64,000 nucleotides of DNA. It comes from Rhodonellum psychrophilum GCM71 = DSM 17998 (lineage in GTDB: Bacteria; Bacteroidota; Bacteroidia; Cytophagales; Cyclobacteriaceae). The stretch is from the NCBI RefSeq assembly GCF_000381545.1, contig NZ_KB906682.1, positions 62,001 through 126,000 on the forward strand, in the 5' to 3' direction. Each line of letters begins with the position of its first letter. Within the stretch, counting starts at the first letter, position 1. Below, in pieces: positions 8,704-16,898 of this stretch. The notes beneath the pieces were generated by a model that was not told the origin of the DNA, searched no databases, and saw only the letters and a list, made by a program, of their open reading frames with translations. The position numbers were made by a program, and so were the translations under genes.

Positions 8704-9001
8704 AGTTTTTGATAGTTTTTATGTTTCGAATCAATTCAACAATACGATAAGCAATCACGGCAAAAGCGAACATGGCCAAAGGATGCATGGACCAAGAAGC
8801 CTGAATATCACCTTTGGTCAGAAGGCTCATGGCCCTTCCCAATCCACATCCAGGGCACCAGGTAAACCCAAGATTGTCCAAGGGACAAAGGGTAAAGTGC
8901 TGTTGTCCGTAGGGATCGATCAGAAGGATGCCAATCATGGCTCCTATCCAAAATACCAGTTCCAAAGGAATACGTCTGATTTGTGAGATTATCTTATTCA
9001 T
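8696..9001 (-). CDS. DUF2752 small membrane protein
   Basis: From the ATG at 9001 the product is 101 residues. A longer start at 9058 is possible, but MNKIISQIRRIPLE fits better as an N-terminus. The family core is visible: LCPLDNLGFTWCPGCGLGRAMSLLTKG, with three Cys and the CPGCGLGR signature, between two membrane helices, then SWSMHPLAMFAF. Function is unknown. It is first in the overlapping trio with the TM2 and GIN genes. The oxygenase gene lies upstream on the same strand. Confidence 0.85.
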   Translation of the reverse strand: MNKIISQIRRIPLELVFWIGAMIGILLIDPYGQQHFTLCPLDNLGFTWCPGCGLGRAMSLLTKGDIQASWSMHPLAMFAFAVIAYRIVELIRNIKTIKNYG

Positions 9002-9110
9002 TTGAACGGTAAAGTACGAAAACAATGCCATACACAAAATAGGCTCTAAAACGAGCATAACGGCTATTTTCGGTTTTATACTGACCGCTGACGAAACAAA
9101 AAGTGTACGT

Positions 9111-10193
9111 TTATGGACGTTTTATTGCCGGAATATTTAGGGCTACAGGTGAACCGAATTGGACTTTGTTTTGCTCCAAGAAGATTTGACGGATTTTGGC
9201 ATAGCTGCTGTTGATTCCGTTTTGTTTCAAAAAATTCAATTTGAGGATCAGTCCAACTGCATTATCTGGCAAAGCTACCGTTTCTTTAATACCCAAAACA
9301 ACCGCAATTTCTTTCCCCACAAAAAAGGCGACCAATGTTTCCGTAAGCTTGGACATGGAAGGATCCGGAATGACCGATATATAATAATTCAACAAGGACT
9401 GTATCAATATTCGTCCAGCCTCTGATGATCTTGCGTGCCGCTTTCTGATCAATTTTTCCAATTCGAATGCTTCTTTTGAAGTATCCGGTAATACATCGGC
9501 CTCAATACCCAGGTAATGCCCAACGATTTTCCAATAATGAAGCACTGATTCGTGGATCTCTTTCCCTGGAAATTGATTCATTTTTTCCATGCCTCTCATC
9601 ACCATAAGACTGAAGGCCAAATTCGTGCCGATCAAATCTTCCTGATTGACTGGGATTCCCCAATCATCATTCCAGTCTTTCGCATATTTCCGCACGAAAA
9701 ACCTACTGAAAGCATGGATCAACCTCACTTTGGCGATACTGAGCAAGGCCCGATCGTCGGTCAAAAACGTTCCTGGACGATAGGTATCCAAGAGAAAGAG
9801 TGCTGTTTCGGAAAGCCTTTTGCCAGCTTCTTCCGTAATCCTTTTGGATCGGACCAGTACCTGGGCACCATCTGCAAATGCATAACTATATGGCAAGGAG
9901 TAAAACCCAAGCATGGCCATGTATAGATTCCCTTCCTTCTCGAAATAATCTTGGGAAATCTTGACCCTCTTGTTGTTGATAAAAGAAGGTCTCTGGTGGA
10001 AAAAAGAAAAAAATTGTACAAGCGAATCAGGAAAGGATTCTGGCAGTTCCAATGGTATTTCGGACCAAGAATTGATTTGTGTTGTTAGCCCTGGATTTTC
10101 AATAAGATCAGCAATCACCCTATCGGCCAAAGGATCACCTTTTTGCCTTAAGGCTTGAAATTGTTCACCGGTATATAAATTTAATTTTCCCAC
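9111..10193 (-). CDS. Oxygenase MpaB / rubber-oxygenase (DUF2236) family protein
   Basis: 360 residues. The family includes the haem b latex-clearing proteins that cleave polyisoprene and fungal MpaB. The core helix KVRLIHAFSRFFVR (155-168) and the WGIPVNQEDLIGTNLAFS motif (178-195) match the conserved catalytic region. His160 and Arg157 are candidates for haem or substrate contact. There is no signal peptide, unlike secreted rubber oxygenases, so the natural substrate is probably a cellular lipid or isoprenoid. It is transcribed towards the DUF2752 operon, with 52 bases to the longest start of that gene, so it may be cotranscribed. The 52-base region upstream is shared with the divergent gene at 10246. 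Confidence 0.8.
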   Translation of the reverse strand: MGKLNLYTGEQFQALRQKGDPLADRVIADLIENPGLTTQINSWSEIPLELPESFPDSLVQFFSFFHQRPSFINNKRVKISQDYFEKEGNLYMAMLGFYSLPYSYAFADGAQVLVRSKRITEEAGKRLSETALFLLDTYRPGTFLTDDRALLSIAKVRLIHAFSRFFVRKYAKDWNDDWGIPVNQEDLIGTNLAFSLMVMRGMEKMNQFPGKEIHESVLHYWKIVGHYLGIEADVLPDTSKEAFELEKLIRKRHARSSEAGRILIQSLLNYYISVIPDPSMSKLTETLVAFFVGKEIAVVLGIKETVALPDNAVGLILKLNFLKQNGINSSYAKIRQIFLEQNKVQFGSPVALNIPAIKRP

Positions 10194-10245
10194 CTATTGC
10201 TAACTTGCATTATGTAATTTAGTTTTTGGCTTTCAAATAATAAAC

Positions 10246-11139
10246 ATGATCCTTAAGAAAATCATCCTGTTCATTTCCATTTCGATTGTTTCGCATGCGG
10301 TAGAATCCCAAACATCTTATGATCTGATTGCTGTCGATATCAAGAAATCCGGCTCCAAGATAGCGATTATCGAAGGCACCGAATTGAAAATCACGGATAG
10401 AAAAGAATATGACAACCAACCTGATTTTATCAATGAAAAACAATTGGCATTCTCTGCAGCGGATGAAAATGGAAACCATGACATCATCATTTATAATTTT
10501 GAATCGGGAAAATTCACCAACCTGACCAAAACTCCCAACCAAAGCGAATATTCCCCTTCCATTACAGATTGTGGTTTGTTTGTCTCGGCGATCACTGTGG
10601 AGCAGGATGGAAAACAACGGCTCTGGCTCTATCCGACCAATTTCGGCGAACCGGAATTGTTGTATGACGATATTTTACCGGTTGGCTATTATGATTGGTA
10701 TGACAACAAAGCCGCCATGTTTGTCCTAGGCCAACCCAATCAATTTGTCTATCCGTATAGCAAATCAGAGATATTGACTATCAGTCAAAACATTGGCAGA
10801 TCTATTCAAAAAAGGCCAAAAAGCAGTATTGTGGCCTTCGTGGATAAAAACGACACCAAGGAGATCGCTGGAGAAAAAGCATTTGCAATCAAGGGTTTTG
10901 ACCTCGAAAAAAGAACCTTCGAAAATTACGGGTATACTTTACCCGGAGCCGAGGACTTTATTTGGTTGGACAAAAATCTGCTGCTTATGGGAAAAGGAAA
11001 TGCGCTGTTTGTCAGAAAAGCGAACCAAGAGGATTGGGAATCCAGCGGTTTTCTCCAAATCAAGGATTACCAAAATATCAGTCGTATGGCATTTTCCGCA
11101 AAACTGAAAAAACTGGTGGTCGTGATGGAAAGGAAATGA
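10246..11139 (+). CDS. Secreted TolB-like beta-propeller protein
   Basis: 297 residues with a signal peptide (MILKKIILFISISIVSHAVES). The rest resembles PD40/TolB blades: QLAFSAADENGNHDIIIYNFESGKFTNLTK, SEYSPSITDCGLFVSAITVEQDGKQRLWLY, and later shorter strands. It probably folds as a six-bladed propeller and acts in the periplasm, possibly by binding protein or sugar. No catalytic residues can be assigned. It is divergent from the oxygenase, with 52 bases shared. Confidence 0.7.
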   Translation: MILKKIILFISISIVSHAVESQTSYDLIAVDIKKSGSKIAIIEGTELKITDRKEYDNQPDFINEKQLAFSAADENGNHDIIIYNFESGKFTNLTKTPNQSEYSPSITDCGLFVSAITVEQDGKQRLWLYPTNFGEPELLYDDILPVGYYDWYDNKAAMFVLGQPNQFVYPYSKSEILTISQNIGRSIQKRPKSSIVAFVDKNDTKEIAGEKAFAIKGFDLEKRTFENYGYTLPGAEDFIWLDKNLLLMGKGNALFVRKANQEDWESSGFLQIKDYQNISRMAFSAKLKKLVVVMERK

Positions 11140-11242
11140 TAAAACTTAAGGTTTTATCCAATCTTGGTAAACAAGAAATTAAACCCTTTAAATTTTAAAA
11201 GATCTGCATTTTCAGAAATGTGGTCTTTTCCCAAAGAAACAA

Positions 11243-11250
11243 TATCTTTG
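11243..11250 (+). promoter_or_regulatory. Candidate -7 box TATCTTTG
   Basis: Exact TAnnTTTG match 75 bases upstream of the SMP-30 gene start. No clear -33 TTG is visible. Confidence 0.45.
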
Positions 11251-11324
11251 GTCAACTTAGCCCATTGAAAATCATTGAAATTCCATGGTGAATATGGAAA
11301 TATCATCTTAAATAATCAAAACCC

Positions 11325-12233
11325 ATGAAGAAATCAGTATTCATTGCTTTCATTTTAATCTTTAATTCCACCCTTATGAGCCAGGCACAAATCGTTGATA
11401 AAAGAGGGATTGTCGCAAAAAAAGCTACTTTGGAAAAAGTTGCAGACGGTTTTTCCTTCACTGAGGGACCGGCTGTGAACAGGGCCGGGGATGTTTATTT
11501 CACGGATCAGCCCAATGATCGTATTATCAAATGGTCTTTTTTCACAGGAGAAACCAGCGTGTTTATGGAGAATGCAGGAAGATCCAATGGAATGTTTTTT
11601 GACCGAATGGGAAATCTCATTACCTGTGCAGATATGGAAAATGAGCTTTGGGAAATCGATGCCAAAGGAAACAAAAAAGTTCTGATTGAGAATTATCAAG
11701 GAAAAAAACTGAACGGACCTAATGATCTTTGGGTAGCCCCAAACGGCGGGATTTACATCACTGATCCTTTGTACAAAAGAGATTATTGGACAAGAAACCC
11801 GGAAATGCTACAGGATGGAGAACATCTATATTACCTCAGCCCGGACAGAGTACAGTTCTTCAGGGTAGATGAAAAACTTGTCAAACCCAATGGGATCATT
11901 GGCACACCCGATGGCAAAAAATTATATGTCGCAGACATTGGAGACAATAAAACCTATGTGTATGACATTGAAGAAGACGGATATCTTCGCAACAGGAAAC
12001 TGTTTGTGGAAATGGGATCAGACGGAATGACACTTGATCACCGCGGAAATCTCTACCTCACCGGAAAAGGAGTGACTGTTTTCAATCAAAAAGGGGAACA
12101 AATAGCCCATATCCCAATAGATGCGAATTGGACTGCAAATGTCACTTTTGGAGGTCCCCAACGCAAAACCCTTTTCATCACTGCAATGGATGCTTTTTAT
12201 TCTCTTGAAATGAATGTAAGGGGAACACATTGA
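11325..12233 (+). CDS. SMP-30/gluconolactonase/LRE family protein
   Basis: 302 residues. The signal peptide MKKSVFIAFILIFNSTLMSQAQ targets it to the periplasm. It has the six-bladed propeller of the family: FTEGPAVNRAGDVYFTDQPNDRIIKW near the N-terminus (metal-binding Glu), GRSNGMFFDRMGNLITCAD, KLNGPNDLWVAPNGGIYITDP (Asn/Asp metal ligands), and KPNGIIGTPDGKKLYVAD. It probably hydrolyses a sugar lactone; the exact lactone is unknown. It carries its own promoter candidate and is followed by a long-arm hairpin at 12257-12336. Confidence 0.88.
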   Translation: MKKSVFIAFILIFNSTLMSQAQIVDKRGIVAKKATLEKVADGFSFTEGPAVNRAGDVYFTDQPNDRIIKWSFFTGETSVFMENAGRSNGMFFDRMGNLITCADMENELWEIDAKGNKKVLIENYQGKKLNGPNDLWVAPNGGIYITDPLYKRDYWTRNPEMLQDGEHLYYLSPDRVQFFRVDEKLVKPNGIIGTPDGKKLYVADIGDNKTYVYDIEEDGYLRNRKLFVEMGSDGMTLDHRGNLYLTGKGVTVFNQKGEQIAHIPIDANWTANVTFGGPQRKTLFITAMDAFYSLEMNVRGTH

Positions 12234-12256
12234 TCCTCTTCAATTAAAACAGAAAG

Positions 12257-12336
12257 ACGCTCGCCAAAATCATTGAATTCTTTTGGGAAATTTTATCCAA
12301 ACAGAAATCTTGATTTCGGCGAGCGTTTATTTTTTG
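12257..12336. terminator. Long-arm inverted repeat, probable terminator between convergent genes
   Basis: Arms ACGCTCGCCAAAATCA (12257-12272) and TGATTTCGGCGAGCGT (12311-12326) pair at 15 of 16 positions, separated by an unusually long 38-base loop. A T-rich tract follows on the plus strand. Confidence 0.5.
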
Positions 12337-12362
12337 TGTGGTTAAGGAAATTTCAAATTTGA

Positions 12363-13073
12363 TCAATCACAATTTCCATCCACATCGCAAGCGGTACCCT
12401 CTTGATTTTTTGCCACCTGAAGAATCGGGTTTTCCATTACAAAACCCTCCCAAGCCTTTTGAATGTTTTGGTCAAACATTGATTTGGGTTGCGCGCCTGA
12501 AATCCCGAATTTTCTATCGAGCACAAAAAAGGGCACTCCCCTCACGCCCAGCTGTCTGGATTCTTCTATATCCCGATTAACTTTGTCCATAAATTCGTTG
12601 GATTCAAGAGTAGCCAAAACCCGATCTTTCTCAAGACCAACCTCCAATGCCAATTTCAACAATGCAGATGTATCGTCGATGTTGGCGCCTTCCGTGAAGT
12701 AGGCTTTCAGCAAACGTTCCTTCATTAGATCTCCCTTGCCCAAGGTTTTTGACAATTGAAGCAATCTGTGGGCATTCTTTGCATTGGCAACCACTGTTTT
12801 GTCCATGTGGTAAGTCAATCCTTCTTCTTTTGCCATTTCTTCAACCTGGGAAATCATCTGTTGGGTTTGTTCCATGCTCCAACCCTTGGTTTCGGAAAGG
12901 TATTCCACTGTACTCTTGGATGTATCCGTAACCATGTCTGGATTCAGAAGGAAACTCTTCCATTCAATTTGGACACGATCCGAATATTCAAAATCGGCCA
13001 AAGCGGATTCTAACCTTCTCTTGCCGATATAACAAAATGGACACATGATGTCCGACCAGATTTCTATTTTCAT
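12363..13073 (-). CDS. DsbA family oxidoreductase (FrnE type)
   Basis: 236 residues. The thioredoxin-like fold begins at MKIEIWSD, with the redox motif CPFC (Cys11, Cys14) followed by YIGKRRLE, typical of the FrnE/DsbA-like cytoplasmic group. The helical insert and the late RGVPFFVLDRKFGISGAQP cis-Pro region are present. A C-terminal GTACDVDGNCD tail adds two Cys, which in FrnE-like proteins may form a second redox pair. There is no signal peptide. It is monocistronic and divergent from the zinc-ribbon gene at 13107. Confidence 0.9.
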   Translation of the reverse strand: MKIEIWSDIMCPFCYIGKRRLESALADFEYSDRVQIEWKSFLLNPDMVTDTSKSTVEYLSETKGWSMEQTQQMISQVEEMAKEEGLTYHMDKTVVANAKNAHRLLQLSKTLGKGDLMKERLLKAYFTEGANIDDTSALLKLALEVGLEKDRVLATLESNEFMDKVNRDIEESRQLGVRGVPFFVLDRKFGISGAQPKSMFDQNIQKAWEGFVMENPILQVAKNQEGTACDVDGNCD

Positions 13074-13106
13074 GATTTTAAATTTAACTTACCACAACAA
13101 TCAATT

Positions 13107-13289
13107 TTGACCCTTTTGAGTTCTAAAAAAGCCGTGAAATTAAAAGAATGTCCCTCCTGCGCCATGAATGTGGATGAAAAAGCCGTAAAATGTCCCATTT
13201 GTGCCTTTGATTTTCCAAAACGAAACCCAATTTATCAATGGGTCGCCCTCTTGCTGGCAATTGTATTTATTCTGTCTTTCATTCTGTAA
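13107..13289 (+). CDS. Small zinc-ribbon membrane protein
   Basis: 60 residues from the TTG at 13107; a GTG at 13134 would give VKLKECPSC and 51 residues. Two CxxC pairs (CPSC, CPIC) separated by 14 residues form a zinc ribbon. A single hydrophobic helix (WVALLLAIVFILSFIL) ends the protein. It probably sits in the inner membrane with the ribbon in the cytoplasm. The PLP enzyme follows 16 bases later, suggesting cotranscription. Function unknown. Confidence 0.7.
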   Translation: MTLLSSKKAVKLKECPSCAMNVDEKAVKCPICAFDFPKRNPIYQWVALLLAIVFILSFIL

Positions 13290-13305
13290 TTGAAAATCCA
13301 AGCCC

Positions 13306-14571
13306 ATGAATAAAAGGAGTTTTCTGAAAAATCTGGCAGTTACGGGAATCGCTGCATCAACCCCCTTTCGCTCAATTTCCGAAATTTTGGCACCTTACCA
13401 GCATTTGGCTCCCGAAGAGTTGGCCAGTGAAGATGCATTCTGGAACCAAATTAGAGAAGGGTATCGGCTAAAGCCGGATTACATCAATCTTGAAAATGGG
13501 TATTACTGTTTTTTACCCCAGGATACCTTGGAGCAATATATCCAACACATCCGCGAAATCAATTATCAAGGATCCTATTATATGCGCACGGTTCAATGGG
13601 AAAACAGAGCCAAAAATGCATCTCGGTTGGCTGATTTTTTTGGAGCAAGGCCCGAAGAATTGGCCATCACCCGAAATACCACTGAATCTTTGGATCTTAT
13701 CATCGCAGGTTTTCCATGGCAAAAAGGGGACGAAGCCATTATGGCTAAACAGGATTATGGAAGCATGCTCAACATGTTCACATTGGTTGCCAGACGGCAT
13801 GGCATCGTCAATAAAATTATTTCTGTCCCAAACCATCCCACTTCGGATGAGGAAATCATCAAATTGTATGAGGCTGCGATCACGCCAAAAACCAAACTGA
13901 TAATGGTCAGCCACATGATAAATATCACAGGCCAAATTCTTCCCATTAAAAAAATATGCCAAATGGCACACCGCCACGGTGTAGAGGTAATGGTAGACGG
14001 AGCCCATGCAATCGCCCACTTCAAATTCCGAATTGACGAACTGGAATGTGATTATTATGGATCAAGTTTGCACAAATGGCTCAGCGTCCCTTTGGGAGCA
14101 GGTTTGCTTTATGTGAACAAAGATAAAATCAACAAAATCGAACCCCTATTGGCTCCCTATGAATTGGATCTGGGCACGATTGGAAACCTCAGTCATTCAG
14201 GAACACATCCTGTTGCAACTGATTTGGCGATTTCAAATGCTTTGGATTTTTATGAAAAAATAGGTGTGGAAAGAAAGGAAGCAAGGTTGCGGTATTTGCA
14301 GCGGTATTGGAGCGATGCTGTAAGGAATGTTCCAGGAATACAGATGAATACACCAGAAGCACCCAAGCGCTCCTGTGCCATTGCGAATGTCGGAATCAAA
14401 GGGATGGACCCCTCGGTAATGGCAAAGACATTGATGGAAAAATATAAAATCTTTACTGTCGCCATCGATGGTGCAAATGTTCGTGGCTGTCGCATCACTC
14501 CGAATGTGTATACCACTACAAATGAATTGAATGTATTTATTGAAGCACTGAAACAAATGGCGAAAGTTTAA
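13306..14571 (+). CDS. Class V PLP-dependent enzyme with Tat-like signal
   Basis: 421 residues. The N-terminus KRSFLKNLAVTGIAAS resembles a Tat signal (Lys-Arg rather than Arg-Arg), as in other isopenicillin-N-epimerase-like enzymes of this phylum. The aminotransferase class V core has TRNTTESLDLIIAG (122-135), VDGAHAIAHF (Asp231 binding the PLP ring nitrogen) and Schiff-base Lys257 in GSSLHKWLSVPLGAG. The reaction is not predictable: desulfurase, lyase and epimerase relatives share these motifs, and no desulfurase Cys loop was recognised. Expected to be exported folded to the periplasm if the Tat signal works. Confidence 0.85.
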   Translation: MNKRSFLKNLAVTGIAASTPFRSISEILAPYQHLAPEELASEDAFWNQIREGYRLKPDYINLENGYYCFLPQDTLEQYIQHIREINYQGSYYMRTVQWENRAKNASRLADFFGARPEELAITRNTTESLDLIIAGFPWQKGDEAIMAKQDYGSMLNMFTLVARRHGIVNKIISVPNHPTSDEEIIKLYEAAITPKTKLIMVSHMINITGQILPIKKICQMAHRHGVEVMVDGAHAIAHFKFRIDELECDYYGSSLHKWLSVPLGAGLLYVNKDKINKIEPLLAPYELDLGTIGNLSHSGTHPVATDLAISNALDFYEKIGVERKEARLRYLQRYWSDAVRNVPGIQMNTPEAPKRSCAIANVGIKGMDPSVMAKTLMEKYKIFTVAIDGANVRGCRITPNVYTTTNELNVFIEALKQMAKV

Positions 14572-14684
14572 TTGTTATTATTTCAAAATTCCATATAATT
14601 TATTGAATTTAAAATAATTTACCCTTGACTTCTTTTCCATTTGATCTCTAATGTGTTTTTTTATTGCATTTAATGAAACGATTG

Positions 14685-14716
14685 CTTGGATTTTATTTCA
14701 ATACTTGTAACCTTTG
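14685..14716 (+). promoter_or_regulatory. Candidate promoter of the arginine operon
   Basis: A TTGG at 14685-14688 (-33 element), a 19-base spacer, then TAACCTTTG at 14708-14716. The latter is the -7 consensus TAnnTTTG with one extra base. The start of transcription would fall just before the leader ORF at 14732. Confidence 0.4.
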
Positions 14717-14731
14717 TGTATAAATTAAAAA

Positions 14732-14863
14732 ATGACAAAGATTATCGACATATCCATGCTTACAACCGAAGCCAAACCAATGGTTTTGGGAGGATTGGCT
14801 ATGTTTTATTTTTCTTCCTTGAGGAGTTTTAGGAACAGTTTTAGGGCAAAGTCCCTCTACTAA
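14732..14863 (+). CDS. Possible arginine leader peptide ORF
   Basis: ATG at 14732 opens a 43-codon frame ending TAA at 14861-14863, just downstream of the candidate promoter. The peptide is otherwise unremarkable, but residues 30-38 read LRSFRNSFR, with three Arg all encoded by AGG at 3-4 codon spacing. A small AGGG...CCCT hairpin covers the last Arg codons. A 10-bp hairpin lies 70 bases further on, before the first structural gene. This order is what a translation-dependent attenuator would have. It could also be a chance frame. Confidence 0.3.
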   Translation: MTKIIDISMLTTEAKPMVLGGLAMFYFSSLRSFRNSFRAKSLY

Positions 14864-14934
14864 TTTTTAGTTTCCTACGTGGACAACTGCCAACAGCCAT
14901 TCAAAACTCTTGTTCAATCCCCCAAAGCGCTTAA

Positions 14935-14964
14935 TTTCAATTTGTTAAGTGCTTCCAATTTATT
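14935..14964 (+). promoter_or_regulatory. Hairpin upstream of the arginine operon (possible attenuator stem)
   Basis: AAGCGCTTAA and TTAAGTGCTT pair over 10 positions in RNA (one G-U) around a loop of TTTCAATTTG. It is followed by CCAATTTATTT, a poor T-run. It ends 18-20 bases before the GNAT start. Confidence 0.4.
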
Positions 14965-14981
14965 TCCCCAATTTGATAATA

Positions 14982-15662
14982 ATGGATAATATTTCATTTA
15001 TCATTCAGCCAGCCACCGAGCAGCACAGTAAGTTTGCCGAAACCATCACTGATGAAATGGAGCAATCTGCCAAGGCGCGTGGGACCGGTATCGCTAAAAG
15101 ATCTCCCGAATACATCAAAATGAAAATGATGGAAGGAAAGGCAGTAATCGCCTTGACCAAGGAGGGAGAATGGGCAGGGTTTTGCTATATAGAGGCTTGG
15201 GGTCACGGTAAATTTGTCGCAAACTCGGGGCTGATCGTAGCGCCAAAATTCAGAAAATTTGGACTTGCCCGACTGATCAAAAAAGAAATTTTCAAATTGA
15301 GCAGAGCCAAATACCCGGATTCCAAAATCTTCGGACTCACCACCGGTGCTGCAGTCATGAAAATCAATTCCGAACTGGGCTATATTCCCGTTTCTTATGG
15401 CGACCTCACCGATGATGAGCAATTTTGGAAGGGATGTCAAAGCTGTATCAATTACGAAATCCTGAAAAGCAAAGAAAAACAGAATTGCTTATGTACAGCG
15501 ATGTTGTATGAACCAAAAGCGATAAAGGACACTCACGAGGATTTGGCTTTGAGAACGGATTTCAAGAAAAATATCAAGCTGTTTGAGCGATGGACGAGAC
15601 TGAAAAAATTCGTCATGCTCAATCTCAAAAAGACAAAGAACAAAACGTTTGGCTTATTTTAA
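14982..15662 (+). CDS. GNAT acyltransferase at head of arginine operon (probable glutamate N-acyltransferase)
   Basis: 226 residues from the ATG at 14982. An upstream GTG at 14949 lies inside the hairpin and is rejected. A GNAT fold is seen with LIVAPKFRKFGLARLIKKEI (84-103) as the acyl-CoA pyrophosphate loop. It probably makes N-acetyl- or N-succinylglutamate, the first step of arginine synthesis, because no argA or argJ is present in the cluster. An unusual insert after the core has Cys152, Cys155, Cys169 and Cys171 (CxxC...CxC), which could bind zinc. The basic C-terminus ends 36 bases before argG. Acyl specificity is not readable. Confidence 0.8.
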   Translation: MDNISFIIQPATEQHSKFAETITDEMEQSAKARGTGIAKRSPEYIKMKMMEGKAVIALTKEGEWAGFCYIEAWGHGKFVANSGLIVAPKFRKFGLARLIKKEIFKLSRAKYPDSKIFGLTTGAAVMKINSELGYIPVSYGDLTDDEQFWKGCQSCINYEILKSKEKQNCLCTAMLYEPKAIKDTHEDLALRTDFKKNIKLFERWTRLKKFVMLNLKKTKNKTFGLF

Positions 15663-15698
15663 ACTTAAGAACCTAACTGTTAATTAAAACCCATAAAA

Positions 15699-16898
15699 AT
15701 GAAAAAAGTAGTATTGGCATATAGCGGAGGATTGGACACCACTTTTTGCGCATTGCATTTATCCAAAGATTTGGGATATGAAGTGCATGCTGTTTTGATC
15801 AATACCGGTGGATTTTCCCAAGCCGAACTTGAAGAAACCGAAGAAAGAGCAAATAGCCTTGGAATCGCTTCCTTTACGGTCTTGGAAGTGACAAAAGCGT
15901 ATTACGAGGAAGTTATCAAATTTTTGGTTTTTGGGAACGTGTTGAAAAATCAGACCTATCCCCTATCCGTGAGTGCTGAGAGGATTCTCCAGGCAAAAAC
16001 CTTAGCGGAATACGCAAAAAAAATAGGTGCAAAAAGTGTCGCCCATGGCAGTACCGGAGCTGGGAATGACCAGGTTCGATTTGATATGATTTTTCAAACG
16101 ATTGTTCCGGACATTGAAATCATCACGCCCATCCGTGACCTCAAACTCAGCAGACAGGACGAGATTCTGTACTTACAAAAACATGGGGTATCGATGAATT
16201 TCGAAAAAGCCGCCTATTCCATCAACAAAGGAATATGGGGAACATCGGTAGGAGGAAAAGAAACCTTGACTTCAAGTCAAACCCTACCGGAAGAAGCTTG
16301 GCCTACTCAGATTAGCAAAGTTGGTTCAGAAGAAATAAGCATCACCTTCGAAAAGGGGGAAATTAAGGCCGTCAACGAAATTGAATATGATAACCCAGTG
16401 GACGCCATCCTGAAAATTCAAGAAATTGCTGCCCCTTACGGAATTGGCAGGGATATCCACGTCGGAGATACCATTATAGGAATCAAGGGTAGAGTCGGCT
16501 TTGAAGCTGCCGCACCTTTGGTTATCATCAAAAGCCATCAGCTTTTGGAAAAACATACCTTGACCAAATGGCAAACCTTCTGGAAAAACCAATTGTCCGA
16601 ATTTTATGGCACCCATTTGCATGAAGGTCATTATTTGGATCCCGTGATGCGGAATTTGGAAGCCTTCTTGGCTGACACGCAGGATTTCGTTTCCGGCACG
16701 GTAAAAGTAGCTTTGTTTCCGTACCGATTCCAGTTGATAGGCATTGAATCCGAACATGATTTGATGGCTTCCAAATTTGGGAGTTATGGGGAAATAAACA
16801 AGGGCTACACGGCAGAAGATGTCAAAGGATTCACCCGAATCCTCGGGAATCAAACTGCCATCTTCCACCAAGTAAACCACGCTGATGAAGAAAATTAA
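15699..16898 (+). CDS. argG: Argininosuccinate synthase
   Basis: 399 residues, normal length. It condenses citrulline and aspartate using ATP. Residues 6-15 carry the ATP pyrophosphatase P-loop LAYSGGLDTT. AHGSTGAGNDQVRFD (110-124) is the aspartate/citrulline-binding signature. In this phylum the enzyme works on citrulline after deacylation by ArgE. The stop overlaps the argC start by 14 bases, indicating translational coupling. Confidence 0.96.
   Translation: MKKVVLAYSGGLDTTFCALHLSKDLGYEVHAVLINTGGFSQAELEETEERANSLGIASFTVLEVTKAYYEEVIKFLVFGNVLKNQTYPLSVSAERILQAKTLAEYAKKIGAKSVAHGSTGAGNDQVRFDMIFQTIVPDIEIITPIRDLKLSRQDEILYLQKHGVSMNFEKAAYSINKGIWGTSVGGKETLTSSQTLPEEAWPTQISKVGSEEISITFEKGEIKAVNEIEYDNPVDAILKIQEIAAPYGIGRDIHVGDTIIGIKGRVGFEAAAPLVIIKSHQLLEKHTLTKWQTFWKNQLSEFYGTHLHEGHYLDPVMRNLEAFLADTQDFVSGTVKVALFPYRFQLIGIESEHDLMASKFGSYGEINKGYTAEDVKGFTRILGNQTAIFHQVNHADEEN

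Noticed and set aside
14949-14981. Upstream GTG start for the GNAT gene
   Set aside because: It lies inside the hairpin arm and adds a hydrophobic leader not typical of the family; the ATG at 14982 is preferred.
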